This document shows, piece after piece, positions 1 through 11,199 of a DNA stretch of 64,000 nt; position 1 is the stretch's first letter; each line of letters starts with the position of its first letter. Where the stretch lies: NCBI GenBank assembly GCA_026120185.1, contig JANUWF010000008.1:6510001-6574000 (forward strand). Reading direction: 5' to 3'. The stretch is from Voacanga thouarsii. Taxonomy: Eukaryota > Streptophyta > Magnoliopsida > Gentianales > Apocynaceae. A program made the translations under genes and the position numbers. Below the pieces are notes generated by a model. The model saw only the letters and a list, made by a program, of their open reading frames with translations, was not told where the DNA came from and ran no database searches.

Positions 1-1
1 A

Positions 2-2658
2 ACCGCTAATCTTCCTTCCTCTTTTCGTCATTGGCCCCGCAAGCTCAAGAACTACAGAGAATGGCAGGACCGCTGCTACGCCCGATTTGGGGCCATCTGG
101 GCGCAATGGGGAATTTCAGACGCCATTATGATGACCGACTTCGAGATGGCGTTTGACCGTAATCTGTTTGCTGCCGTTCTTCCCTTTTGGTCCTCGGCGA
201 TAAATGGCTTCCGATGTGATGGTGATGAGATTCCAAGGCTCCATGATAAAGAAAGCTTACCAGCCGTTGAGGCTCGTCTGGATAAGGCCTCTTTTTCATA
301 TGGAAATTTCATCAACGCTCAAAGAGGGTTGGAGGATACTCCTTCAAACCAAGAACAAGCGGCCTTCCTATGGCTTTGGTTATGTAAGTATATTATCTGC
401 TCCCATTCTGCCGGTGTCAGCAACGAGTACCGATATTATGTATCGGCTCTCTTTCGGAACAAAAAGCTCTGTGACCTGGCCTCGCTGGTCCTTGCCTTGG
501 TCTATCGCACCATTAATCAGCTGATGACTACCCTTGCCGTTGGGGAAGATAGACCAACCTTGGGGGCCCGCTCTGCATTGCCCAACTTTGGCTGTACCAG
601 TATCTGCCCAACTTTGGCGTTACTTGAATCATAGGAGCCCAGGCAGACCCTTTCGATCGAGCGACCGGCTATTGACTGCTTTAAGTCCCCATAAACACTG
701 CTTCTGCCGAAACCATCATCTCGTGTCTTTACCAATGTCGAGACTTCCATGTTGCTATTTTCTTTCCGTATGCTGCTCGCCAAGACGGCCCCCTGAAAGG
801 CTTGTCAGAAAGTCCCGAAGCAACACAAGAAACTCTATGGGCCAGAATTCTATGTCCTCGAGAAATTCTTCTGGGGGCTAAGCCTGGAGCTCGGAATGCT
901 AAGACCTCTTGTGAGAGGTACAACCCCCACTACTTCTCCCGCCAACTTGGGCTGATACAAGACATCCTTGTAGATCTGGGGCATGTTTCTTCTTTCTCCG
1001 TGAAACCAGTGCTATCGGCTGAAGACGTACAAACCTTAGCCGAAAGCACCCAGGCCATCCTGAGGTCTTTTGAATTTAAATCTTTCCAGGTGGTATTGGA
1101 GACTTCTCCAAACTTCAATTTATGGTGGAGGCTACTGAGTGGGGCCCTGTTCTTTGCCCCCATAGGCGTCTGGCTTCTGCGAATTCCTGGCCGACCACCT
1201 CTTTGCCTGAACCATCATCTGCTAAGAAAGGAAAACAGGTAAAACATCCTGTAAGTCCTATAATAATGTCGGCCTTACGTACTCCCTTGGTGCAGAAAAC
1301 TATTGTTGCTGCTCCCGCTGTCCCGGAGGAGGAGGAAGAAGAGGTCGAGGTCCCGTCCTTGCTCCGTCGATCAAAGAGGAAACATGAAACACTGACTCCT
1401 CCTGTTTCCAAGGTTTACTTCTGTCCCTTTTAGTTTTGCTCGGCTTCCCTAATGCTCAATCTTTGTCTAACTATCAGCATAATCTTTTCTGCAGAAGTGC
1501 AAACAAGGGGTAGGTCGTCCTGTTATCATCGATACTTCTTCTAATTCAGAGGAAGACATTCCTCTTCCGATGGCTGACGTATCGGTTCTCCCAGCGGCAG
1601 ACCTCCTATCGGCTGAGATACCGACTCCAAAAAGTCCATCCTCTGCCCCGCCAAGGCCTGAAAAAGAACCAGTGGCCGCTGTCATCGAAACCCCTCCATC
1701 TCCCCTTAGCCAGGGAACTGCAAAGGTTGCTACTCTTCTGCCGATGCTGACGTTAGCCTCGGCGCTGGACTTTCTTGATGGCCTCATTGGGGCTTCCCTG
1801 CCTATTGAGAGGTCCACCCTTGACAACATGAGTTGTGCCCTTCTGCGGATTGTGCAATCAGCCGACTCGGACATGCCCCCTATGCTTCGAGACTTGGCAA
1901 TTGGGTGCCTGGGGCAAATGCGCTTTACTGGTCGCTTCCTCTTTGACACGCAGTGTCATCGAAATGAAGCTCATGACCAGTTAGAGCTTTTAAAACTGCA
2001 TCAAGAAAATGCAGCGTTTGTAGAAAAAGACCGTCGGGAATCTATGGATCATTTTACGCTTCTGCGAGGTGACATTGCGGAGGGAATAGGGAAGATTGAA
2101 TGGCTGGAACATCAGTTATGAAAACTCCAGAAAGAACTTGCCTATGAGAAAAAGGCCTTGGAGCAGCGGCTTGAATCAGAGAAAGGGCTCCAGGAAACAG
2201 TCAAAGCCATTGATGACTCACTTTTTAAGCATAATGATGAACAGCTGATGCTGGAGGCGGAAGAGGAATTGCTCGAAGCTGAACTATCAAACTCAACTAC
2301 CCTACTGAATGAGATGAAGTTCGGATGGGACCGCTTTGTGACCAAGCTGAATAAGGTTCTACATCCTTCGACTACTGACGAAGCAGGTCCTTTCGGAACT
2401 CAAACTGAAGAAACTACCATTTCGACGGCCAAAACAGGGGTTCTAAAGATATCCATTGACGAGTTGGCCCTGCCCCCCGAGAGAGGAACAAAAGCTGAGG
2501 CTGAGATGGCTAGAATAGAGCTTCCAGTTCCTGATCCGCAGCCAACGGAAACTACCATGATGGCTAGCCAAGCGTCCGAATCAGAAGACCCTAATCGGCT
2601 ATCGATTGTTCCTTATCGGCCAATGCTGTTGCCTAACGCCCCTTCTGATGATAGCTGA
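2..2658 (+). pseudogene. Antisense additional ORF: plant mobile domain (PMD) plus coiled-coil protein
   Basis: The frame is already open at the window edge, so the true start is to the left. The first ~350 residues resemble the aminotransferase-like plant mobile domain: W/F-rich FGAIWAQWGISDAI near the start, AAFLWLWLCKYIICS at 355-400, a GGPLCIAQLWLYQYLPNFG segment around 565-620 reached by a frameshift, and RYNPHYFSRQLGLIQ around 916-960. A linker of acidic and basic residues (EEEEEEVEV, RRSKRK, about 1325-1385) precedes an intron at 1413-1494. The C-terminal part (1495-2658) is long, heptad-like and charged, probably a coiled coil. A single TGA at 2119-2121, readable as CGA to TGA, interrupts an otherwise open frame. 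It converges tail-to-tail with integrase, whose stop is at 2770. PMD proteins are known as transposon-associated in plants; their function here is unknown. Broken by at least two frameshifts in the first 900 bp. Confidence 0.72.
1413..1494 (+). other. Probable 82-bp spliceosomal intron in the antisense PMD gene
   Basis: The frame before it ends CCAAG|GTTTAC and the frame after it begins TTTTCTGCAG|AAGTGC. Joining the two sides keeps the reading frame in phase 0 and bypasses in-frame stops (TAG at about 1431). The interior is T-rich and has a branch-point-like CTAAC about 25 bases before the acceptor. The features are those of an ordinary short plant intron. Confidence 0.68.
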
Positions 2659-2769
2659 TTTCTTTTGTAATGACGTTTATGGCTATCTAGTTGGCCTCTT
2701 ATGATCAGTTCAATATATCAGAACAAAACTTTCTGCTCAATAAGATTTTCTCTCTTTCTTTTTTTTTTT
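2659..2769. other. Short spacer between converging antisense ORF and integrase
   Basis: About 110 bp with no frame. It contains a T-rich run (about 2755-2770) just beyond the stop codon of integrase on the other strand, and an AATAAG-type motif after the PMD stop. It is where both transcripts would be expected to end, but no polyadenylation site can be proved. Confidence 0.4.
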
Positions 2770-3987
2770 TTACTCTCTAGTCCCCTCCCAGAACGCCGGA
2801 TAATACCTTTTTAAGAACTTACTGTTAATTATTTTACCTGCTTCCTTTCCATCGGGTGTCATTAGGGGATAAGCTCCTCCATAAAAAACTTACGTTACTA
2901 AGAATAGGTTTTCCCAATATGCGGACCACTTGCCATACCTCAAATCTTTTGGTGCAATGGGGAGAATCGTCTTCCATACCATGTCTCCTTCTTGAAAACT
3001 GTTTTCACGGACTTTCCGATTGTACGCCCTTGCTACCTTCTTCTTGTGTTATTTTATATTCTCCAAGACAACCCAACGGTCCGTCTCAACTTGATCTAAG
3101 TTTAAGGCCAAAGCTATCTGATAATCTTCAGTCATTAGACCATACTAGTAGGCTATCCGGGCTGATTGCAATGATATCTTAATAGGCAACACAGCATCCT
3201 GCCCATAAGTTAATCTGAACGGGGTAAAGCCAGTAGCAGTTTTAGCAGCATTCTGATGGGCCCATAACACTTCCTGTAACGTCTCGTGCCATCTTCTTAG
3301 ATTGCCTTCTACTGCCTTACGGATCATGCCAATTAAGGTTTTGTTCGTTGCCTCTGCTTATCCGTTTGCCTGTGCATAATAAAGAGAAGAATGAAGCAAC
3401 TTAACTTTAAACTGTGTTAGGAACTTACGTACCTGGTCCCCTGTAAACACCGTTCCTTGATCCGTTGTTATTGTCTCTCGGATTCCAAATCGGAATAGAA
3501 TATTTTGTTGGAGAAAGTTGATGACTGTTGTTTGTGTCACTTTGGTCAATGGTTGCGCCTCTACCCACTTGGTAAAGTAATCCGTTGCCACCAATATAAA
3601 TGTGTGCCTTTTTGCTAAAGGTGGATAAATCTTTCCGATGATGTTCAAGGCCCATCCACGGAAAGGCCATGGTTTAATGAGCGGATATAATTCTGTGGAA
3701 GGAGTGTGCAACAAAGGGCCATACTTTTGGCAAGTTTCACAGTCAACCGCATAAGCATTACAATCTATAGTCATTGATGGCCAAAAGAAACTATGACGTT
3801 GAAGCATCCATTTTAGTTTCGGGCCCGCTTGATGTGCTCCACATAAGCCTTTGTGCACCTCTGCCATAGCCTGCAAGGCTTCTTCCTTGGAGAGACACTT
3901 TAAAAGAACTCTGGTGTGACTCCATCGGAACAAATCATTGCCTCTCAACGTAAAGCTGAGGGCCTTTCGTTTCACATTGCGAGACAC
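2770..3987 (-). pseudogene. Integrase of Tat-lineage element (N-terminal zinc, catalytic core, C-terminal domain)
   Basis: One reading frame of about 406 codons runs from 3987 to the stop at 2772-2770. Visible parts in order: the HHCC zinc domain (VHKGLCGAHQAG, later CETCQKYG); the catalytic core with DYFTKWVEAQPL and TTDQGTVFTGDQ supplying the two aspartates; then QANG*AEATNKT, where the catalytic glutamate lies; AHQNAAKTATGFTPFRLTYG; and the C-terminal domain FQEGDMVWKTILP ending KRYYPAFWEGTRE. In-frame stops at about 3358 (Gln to TAA) and about 3143 (Gln to TAG) fit C-to-T changes. Integrase normally inserts the cDNA into the genome. This copy is dead, but its length and domain order are complete. 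Confidence 0.85.
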
Positions 3988-4062
3988 TTGTCCAATTAGG
4001 TTTCTTAAATAAGTAACAATCTCTTGTCGCCAATCCTCCTAATACTCTGTCTCCACTATCTG

Positions 4063-5034
4063 TTAGCACATTACTGCTTTCCTAAAACCTAAAGCCAACT
4101 GAGCTAAATCATTAGCATTTTGATTTTTCGATCTGGGAACATGAGTTAGAATGACCTCCTGAAAATGTTGAAGTAGCCCCTTTACCTCCTGTAGCCTATC
4201 CGACAGAAACGGGTTAGCATATTTATAATTTCCTAATACTTGTCGGATAACCACTTGAGAATCTCCTACAATTCTGACTACTCGAGCCTCCAGTGCTTTC
4301 AGAATCTGTAATCCTAACAAAAGGGCGTTATATTCCACCTGATTATTCGTTGTCCCCTTCTTTAACTCAAAGTGGACCTTACCCTGTTGTCTATTCGGAG
4401 ATTCAATAACCAGACCAATACTAGCCTTCTATTGGGTACTTGAGCCATCAAATTGTAAAACCCATGGCTTCAAAGAAACGTACCTCTATGGCTTATTTCC
4501 ATCCATTAGCGGTATCTCCGGAGAAGGATGTTCAGCTAAAAAATCTGCAATAGCCTGTCCTTTTACAGCCCTCAGTGGCACATAAGTTAGAGAAAAAGCA
4601 TGTAATTTGACCGCCTATTTCATAAACCGCTCATTTAGTAAAGGGTGATTCAACAAGAGTTTGATTAAATCTACCTTACATAAGATATGTACTTCTCTAA
4701 ATAACAAGTAATGCTCCAACTTTGTGCATGCATAGTGGAGAGATAAGCATAGCTTTTCAATAGGGGTGTATCTGGTCTCCGTATCCGATAGATTCCGACT
4801 AAGGTAGTATACTGCTCTTTCTATCCCTCATTGGTCATCCTGAGCCAATAAACTGCCGATAGATCCTTCCGCAGCTAGATATATTACTTCATGGGAGACT
4901 GGTTATGTGGAGGAGCTAACACCGGTGGATGCGATAAAGCTACCTTTATTTGATCAAACGCTACCTGATACTCAGGCTGCCAGATAAATTCTTGAGATAA
5001 CTTTAATCGTAACAGAGAAGAAAATACCTTCTGT
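4063..5034 (-). pseudogene. RNase H region (connection RNase H plus a second RNase H) of Tat-lineage element
   Basis: The distal part, 4338-4063, gives a clean fragment, MEYNALLLGLQILKAL then VRIVGDSQVVIRQV, with the E and D of an RNase H active site, ending HVPRSKNQNANDLAQLALG. This is the second, archaeal-style RNase H known from the Tat lineage. The proximal part, 5034-4340, carries the normal RT-linked RNase H but is heavily broken (fragments such as WQPEYQVAFDQIKVAL). RNase H removes the RNA strand during reverse transcription. The stops and frameshifts make it non-functional. Confidence 0.72.
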
Positions 5035-6224
5035 TTACCTGCGGCGTTTGACAAAAAAACGCCATAAAAAATTGATCTTCCCCAAGAAACTTTGTAACTC
5101 CTTTTTCGTTTGGGGCAGTCTTACTTGTAGAATATCCCGGGCCTTATTCTGATCTATCTCAATCCCCTTATGATGTACTAGAAACCCAAGGAAATTTTCG
5201 GCCATAACTCCAAAGGTACACTTAGCCGGATTGATCTTCAAATGGTGCTGACATATCCGGAGGAACGCTTGTTCCAAATCTACTAAGTGTTGTAGGAACA
5301 CGAGGGATTTTACGACCAAATCATCTATGTAGACCTCTATAGTGCTGCCGATAAGATCGTGGAAAATGAGGTTCATGGCCCGCTGAAAAGTGGCCCCAGC
5401 GTTTTTCAAACCGAATGGCATGACCACCCATTCGAATAAGCCAATAGATCCCGAGCAACGGAACGCCATTTTGTGTGTATCCTCTTCAGTTATGAATATC
5501 AGTTATACCCTGAGTAACAAACCATGAAGCTTAAAAATTGGTTACCCGCAGTAGAATCCACAAACATATCTGCCATTAGCATAGCATACTCATCATTTGG
5601 AGTGGTTAGGTTCATGTTTCTGAAGTCTATGCAGACACGTAGTTGACCGTTCTTCTTAATGACCGGCACGATGTTAGATATCCATTTTGCATATCGGTAC
5701 GTACGGATAAACCCACATCGAAGTAACCTTTCTACCTCCTCCTTGATCCTGGATAGCAATGCAGGATTAAAACGTCTTGTTGGTTGTTTATGGGGTTTAA
5801 AGCCTTCTTTGACAGGTAGGCGATGTTCCACAATACTTCGGTCCAAGCCTGGCATCTCGTGATAGTCCCATGTAAAGCAATCCTTGTACCTACGAATTAG
5901 ACAGGTTAACTTATCCCTTTGCTCAATAGTTAAACATAAACTTACATTGGTTGTTCTGTTCTCCCCCGCTTCTCCTATGTTTACTTCCGTTAACGGGTCT
6001 TGAGCAACGAAGCCAGGAGCTCGTCGGACCTCTGAATCTTCTGGTCGTAGGCCGTTTGGTTCCTCAATGGTGATCAAGTTATGGGCCATCGTTAGCTTGG
6101 CATATTGGCTTGGATCAAAGGTCGGATGATAAAACAGAGCTTCGTTCATGTGGATTTCGGCTGAAAACGGATTAGGATCGACTGGGATTTGCTCTACCCA
6201 TTCTCCATCCCAGATCAGCATCAT
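5035..6224 (-). pseudogene. Reverse transcriptase of Tat-lineage element
   Basis: Two frames joined by a frameshift near 5470-5500. The first (6224-5499) contains the linker, VEHRLPVKEGFKPHKQP, and RT motifs RCGFIRTYRYAKWISN, VPVIKKNGQLRVCIDFRNMN and FLSFMVCYSGYN. The second (5469-5035) contains FEWVVMPFGLKNAGATFQRAM and the catalytic YIDD box (codons about 5335-5317), then AENFLGFLVHHKGIEID and LGKINFLWRFF. The catalytic aspartates of the YIDD box are intact; the first (usually MDAYSG) has become MVCYSG, so a key aspartate is lost as well as the frame. Confidence 0.86.
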
Positions 6225-6823
6225 CTAGTATAAAGTGGACAGTACGCAATGGTTTGCATGAATTCAATCTCTGCCCAATAAAACGGAATAAGTTGGCTTC
6301 GCATCAATTATAAAAAAATACCGTTTTACTTGTTTTGGACTCGACTGTGACTTCACAGGTGATAACGCCTTCTGACGCAGTTGCTTCTGCGGTGAAGTTA
6401 ACCATCTGTACATCGGTAGGGGATAAATCCAGCTTATCCTTTCCCAGCCGTTTCAAGGTAGAGAAAGGCATTACGTTTAAGACAACTCTACCATCAATAA
6501 AAATCTAAGTAAGTGGCTTGCCGTTAATATGTGCTTTAATGTACAGGGGCCTGAGGTGGTTAACACTTTGGACTGTCGAAATGGGAAAGAGCATCCCCTC
6601 TGGGGGGAATTTTGACGTCAACCAACTCCACTGCAGCTCTTTCTTCCGCATGAAAATCTTCTTCCATAGGCTCTCGATGAGAGGTGGCTCGGAAACTTGA
6701 TGGTAAGATGCTGAGAATGTTCTGGCCATGATCAAGGGCTAATTGTTCTTCAACCCAGGTATCAAATAGCCGCCTTTGTTGTGCTTGCTTCCGCTGTTCT
6801 CATCTTTTTTGAGACTTTGATGG
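6225..6823 (-). pseudogene. Protease region of Tat-lineage element, degraded
   Basis: Between gag and RT the minus strand has fragments HLRPLYIKAHINGKP, then IFIDGRVVLNVMPFSTLKRLG, then a flap-like stretch and LGRD about 100 residues later. Layout and the ID-G core fit a retropepsin, which cuts the Gag-Pol polyprotein. The usual D-[ST]-G-[AS] active-site box has become D-G-R-V and the frame contains several stops, so it is certainly inactive. The segment just before it (6800-6600) is the gag-protease linker. Confidence 0.6.
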
Positions 6824-8843
6824 TCAGGAACAGAGGCCAGGCAGAAATGTCCCCTCTTGGGGTACCTGCACTATTAATTTCACTTTTTTTCCATGGAAAT
6901 GTGCTGCAAAAGAGGGAGGAGATAAACGGGTAAAAATTGATGGTTTACCATCCAATCTCTGGAATGCTTTTCCTATCCCCCCAAGCTTGTTGTTTCCTGC
7001 ATGTTCTTCCTGCTTCCTAATCATTGTTTGTAGCATGTGTGCATCGGCTAACGGGAATGGATCTGTGTCTACCAAAGTCTCTTCCTTTTTATCTGTAAAC
7101 TTTAATCTTCCATCCTGGATGGCCTTCTGAATGATATTTCTAAAATCAATACAACTGTTAGTGCTATGCGAGAAAGAATTATGCCATTTACAGTATCGTT
7201 TTCCTTTCAACTCTTCCTAGCTTGGAATCCTGTGTCCATAAGCCAGACGAATCTACTTATCTGCCACCAGTTAGTCAAAGATTTGTTCAACTTTTGAGAC
7301 GTTAAAGAATAGGTAGGCCCTGATGTGGCAATTTCCTCATTTCCCTTGTCGGGTTTCAACTGAGGACATGTATAGGACGCGCCCTTTACCAGTTCTGCTG
7401 CCATTACCTTTATAGCTTGCTCCTCGTCCTCCTCATTAGTATCATCTATAACGGATATCATTTTCTGGCCATGAGAGAACTTGACAAAATGCCTCTTCTC
7501 TTTCTCCTTGATCATCTCTTCTATTCTGACAGCATGAGACAATAGCCGGGATAAATTCGAGAAGTCTTGGAGTATGAGCCGTTCTTTGAGCTGCGGATGC
7601 ATCCCGCTAATAGCAATTCTCGCACACTCTGTTTCAGGCAACTGGATTGTACACTTAGACTTAGCTTGCCGGAAACGTTCAATAAAATCTGCAACATCTT
7701 CTGATCCCTTTTGTTTTATTGCCAAAAGATCAGCGATGGAAACTTCCGGTACTGGCTTAAAGAAACGTTAGTGAAATATTCTTTCCATGTCAACCCATGA
7801 GTATACAGAATTAGGAACTAGATTGTCATACCATGTGAATGCTGTTCCTGTCAAAGACAATGAAAACAGTTGTAATTTATGCCATTCGTTGTTTCCTAAC
7901 TCACCGCACTGTGCTGTGAATCTTCCGATGTGCTCTATGGTGGACTTATTATCTTCACCAGAAAATGTTGAGAACTCCGGCAGTTTGTAGCCTCGAGGGA
8001 GTATTTCTATGGAATCTACCCATTCAGGGTAAGGTTTTTGGTATACGAGCCGATCTCGTGACTGTCAACGGAATATTTCCGTTATCATAACAACCGTCTG
8101 GTACGGCTGTTGAAACTGAGGTGAAGGACTTTGTATGACAGGTCGGGGACCTTGTCCTGTGGAAGGCTCAGTACTTTCGATCCCTTGCCCTGGGTTAGCC
8201 GCTATGATTGCTAGATATAAAGGAGGGTAAGGAACATAGTAATTTGGCTGTCCCCCAAAAGGTGGCATGTTTCCCCTAACAAAGGTTGGAGTTTTTTCAT
8301 AAGTCGTTAGGAATCCTGTTGTTGGGACCAGACTTCTTCCTAGAAACATTTTTGCTGGCAACGTGTTTTAAGCCACCATTCCTGGAATGTGATGCCCCCC
8401 GGGAAGGACATTTCTCTCCGCAGGAGGTGCATTGATTCATGAGAAGGTGCACCATCAGCCGATGGCATGGGGTATGTAGGTGCCATGTTTGTCCCTTGTG
8501 CGGGGTAACCCGATGGCGGAGTGAAGGTTTGCATATTTTGCCTCTGCGCAAATTGTTGAAGCTCATTCTGAAGCAGATGTCGAAAAATAGTAGCAAATTG
8601 TGGGATAAGACCCTGTAAGAGTTCGCCAATACATTGTTCCATAGTATGTCGAATGGCCGTCAATGAGGTGGACGTCGACTGAGACACCGGTGGTGGGGGC
8701 AAGGACTGACACCCTTGCTCTACAGAAGTACCTTGAGTACAACTGGTAGTAGTAACCGAATGATCAAAAACTCCCCGGAGAACATGGACTGGGGGTCGCT
8801 CGGATGAATCCGGTGCCGGTGGCTGCTATGAATTGTTTGCCAT
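6824..8843 (-). pseudogene. gag of Tat-lineage element
   Basis: The start is put at the ATG at 8843-8841 because the frame from there continues, across one Gln-to-TAG stop, into a proline-rich head (LPPPPVSQSTSTSLTAIRH) and an amphipathic stretch (8700-8500). The core (about 8040-7560) reads PEFSTFSGEDNKSTIEHIGRF and FTWYDNLVPNSVYSW, then SEDVADFIERFRQAKSKC, which is the Retrotrans_gag fold. The C-terminal part (7210-6824) has YCKWHNSFSHSTNSC, the typical Tat metal-binding-like motif. Gag would assemble the virus-like particle. At least three frameshifts and several stops break it. Confidence 0.82.
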
Positions 8844-9690
8844 CGATCGTCCTGACCGCAATAGCATGCGAACACTGATCTCTAGTCCCACTGGGCGTGC
8901 CAATCTGTGTTGTCAAAATAAGGAGCCGATGCAGACGGGGATCGGCTTCTTTTCCGATAAACACAAATGATCCGATATGGTGAAACAGAAAATGATATCA
9001 GATCTCTTTTGAATTAGGGACTGGGTTCTTTGAACTTACTATAGAAAGGGTTCAAGAAAGTCAGCTGAAAATGCTCAACGGAAGGACTTTTCTGGGGCAA
9101 AAGACTAATACTTGTATTAACTTGCTAAAGAAAAAGGTCTAACACTTGAAAGAAGAACAGCAGGCTGTAAGGAAAAATTAGAAAAAAAGCTGTAAAGGAA
9201 AACTATAACAAAGCGGTAAGAAAGTTGTAAGAAATTGAAATCCTAAACTAAAAAGCTGTAAATGATGACAAAGTAGAAGAAATTGAAATTGAATGTTGTT
9301 GGTTGATGATGTCTTGGTTCTGGGTGATGCTCCCACTTTATACTTACTGCAATTGAACCACTAACAGATCGTGGAGTTTCTTCCGGCCAAAAAGTGCTCC
9401 CAACGGTCATGCAGGATTCTTGCACCGAAAGATTAGGGGATTGTTTTTCTTCTTATTGGCTTCGTGGTGCCGATGTTGACCATGACTGTCAGCTGCTTGA
9501 AATGTTGACTTTATCGACTCGTCCAAACTTATCAAATCGGCATCGGCTCAAAGTAACCGTTGTGTCAGCTCGGCAAAGTTGACATCAACAGTTACATAAA
9601 GAACAATTGTACATATTTACATATTTACATATTTACTTATTTATATATTTACATGGTTAAATCAACAAAATCTGAGCTTTTATGATATTG
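8844..9690 (-). other. Untranslated leader of the Tat element
   Basis: About 850 bp between primer site and gag with no credible frame. It holds imperfect short repeats around AGCTGTAA on the plus strand (9165-9260) and a tandem run of ACATATTTAC-like 10-mers (about 9608-9655). The part next to the primer site is nearly the same as 35820-35910, which shows that the minus-strand A copy at 35934-37473 belongs to the same family. Confidence 0.6.
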
Positions 9691-9715
9691 TTCCCCGGCA
9701 ACGGTGCCAAAAACT
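9691..9715 (-). other. Primer binding site, tRNA-Asp type
   Basis: On the minus strand, directly after the LTR end (...CATCA), come AGTTTT and then TGGCACCGTTGCCGGGGA. This complements the 3' end of plant tRNA-Asp (ending CCCCGGCAACGGCGCCA) with one mismatch. The tRNA primes minus-strand DNA synthesis. The same site follows other A-family LTRs at 34576 and 35927. Confidence 0.85.
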
Positions 9716-11199
9716 TGATGCGTATTTATTTGGGTATAAAAATTATATAAAAATAAGTACATTTCCAATCAAGTTTAAATTAAAACGTTAACCCCAAATT
9801 ACACATATGAGCAAGCGCACTTGTCATTAATATAGCATAGGGTTCAAATGGGTGTCGATCCTCAAGGAACAATTATGCATTAATCAATTTTCTCTTATTG
9901 TTTAATCGACCCAATAAAGTAAAAAAGAAATAAAAATAAAATAAAATAAAATAAAGAATATATACATGTCAAGGATGGAGAAGTCTGTAATTTAAACAAT
10001 TATTTTGACAAACATGATCTTAAAGTATTCAATCATTATCCTAACTAATTATTCTCTTGGCATTATGAAGGATTAAGATAGATTTACTTCTTTGGTCAAT
10101 CCATGAAATCACTATCCTTTAGATAAATTAGTATCACTTGGTCTGTCTCAACTAATTCACCCAAAAGATGCATTAATGACATTCCTTGATTAAATTTCCT
10201 TGGTCTGGCAAATTTAAAGTATGAAATTAATCAATGAATCCTTGGTTTGACAGATATCAATTAACCATTAATTACTCAGTCCTCAACAATTAACCCTATT
10301 GGTCTAGTAAGTTAATCGCCAATCAAATATGAAATTAATAAATTGAAATCACCATCAACCCATTTAGTCTAGTAAGTTAATGAAAAGAGAAAACTAATTA
10401 ATCTTGTAATACGCACAAGTAATTAAATACCAAGAAGAACAATCAATAATCAAAAGATCAAATAACTCTAAAAATCATGAATACCTAAAACAATGTCAAA
10501 TTATAATAAATAGACAAGCCTCCTTCTTCTTCCCTTGTAGACCCTCTTGCACAACCCTCATTGATTTGAAGAATTTCTCCTCAATTTGAGTGATTTTCTG
10601 TTATGATCTATGAATTCCTCCATTTTCCCTTGTATTTTTCATTTATTTATCAGCTTAAGAAGTGCCTAAACTCGTTGGTGTAGGTTTTTGGCCAAGTAGA
10701 AGTACGAAGATACTAAAATTCTGCAGATTACCAAAAACCGCGTGCAAAAATCAAGGCACCACCTCAATATCAAGTCACAGCCAACGCTGCCATGGCTACC
10801 TAGAGCCAGTGCCAGTTGTATTCTGTTTCTTTAGTTATTCACCGATTTTTTCTTGATATCCTCACAATGTTTTCCAGAGTGCAGTTGGCGCTGGTTCCAG
10901 CTTCCCAGCCTACGCCGGTTCGGTTTTGTTCCAGTTCGTCTCATTGATTTTTTTGTCGTCTCAAAGTGCGTGCCAACTGCACGTGACCGGTGCCAGTTCC
11001 TCTGCCATAGCCGGTGCCGCCTCAGCTCTGTTTTGTGACTTTTTACCTTATTTTACCCCTAAAATCTGAAATAATGCACAAGATACCTTTCCAAGAGTAA
11101 AATCTCAAATATGATGGAATATGGCCAGTTATTGAACAAAATGTATCACAAAATAACATCAAATAACTAGGAAAAATATGACTAATTTAGGCCCTATCA
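9716..11199 (-). repeat. 5' LTR of the Tat element (LTR family A)
   Basis: 1,484 bp, minus orientation, beginning TGATAGGGCC (rc of 11199-11190) and ending CA at 9716. It matches, in the same order, 40320-41797 (+), 33431-34569 (+) and 35934-37473 (-). It contains a GC-rich island (10850-11035) rich in GGCGC/GCCGGT words inside an otherwise AT-rich LTR, and a decayed TATA region near 10640. Confidence 0.88.

Larger units (their letters stand above)
1..11199 (-). mobile_element. Tat-lineage Ty3/gypsy retrotransposon, 3' LTR outside window
   Basis: Read on the minus strand the order is LTR (11199-9716), tRNA-Asp primer site, leader, gag, protease, reverse transcriptase, RNase H and integrase (ending at 2770), then a gene on the opposite strand that runs to the window edge. 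Gag-PR-RT-RNaseH-INT order makes it Ty3/gypsy. The RT style (CIDFRNMN, then YIDDLVVKS), a separate second RNase H domain (MEYNALLLGLQILKAL) and the gag motif YCKWHNSFSHSTNSC point to the Tat lineage, whose members often carry an additional ORF. Every coding part has stops or frameshifts, so this copy is not autonomous. The 3' LTR and right-hand target duplication are not visible; the five bases after the 5' LTR are GGTGT (11200-11204). Confidence 0.88.

Noticed and set aside
9394..11038. Small plus-strand frames in the Tat leader and LTR
   Set aside because: Lie in the LTR and leader in antisense, with no domain and no conservation in other A LTRs beyond nucleotide similarity.
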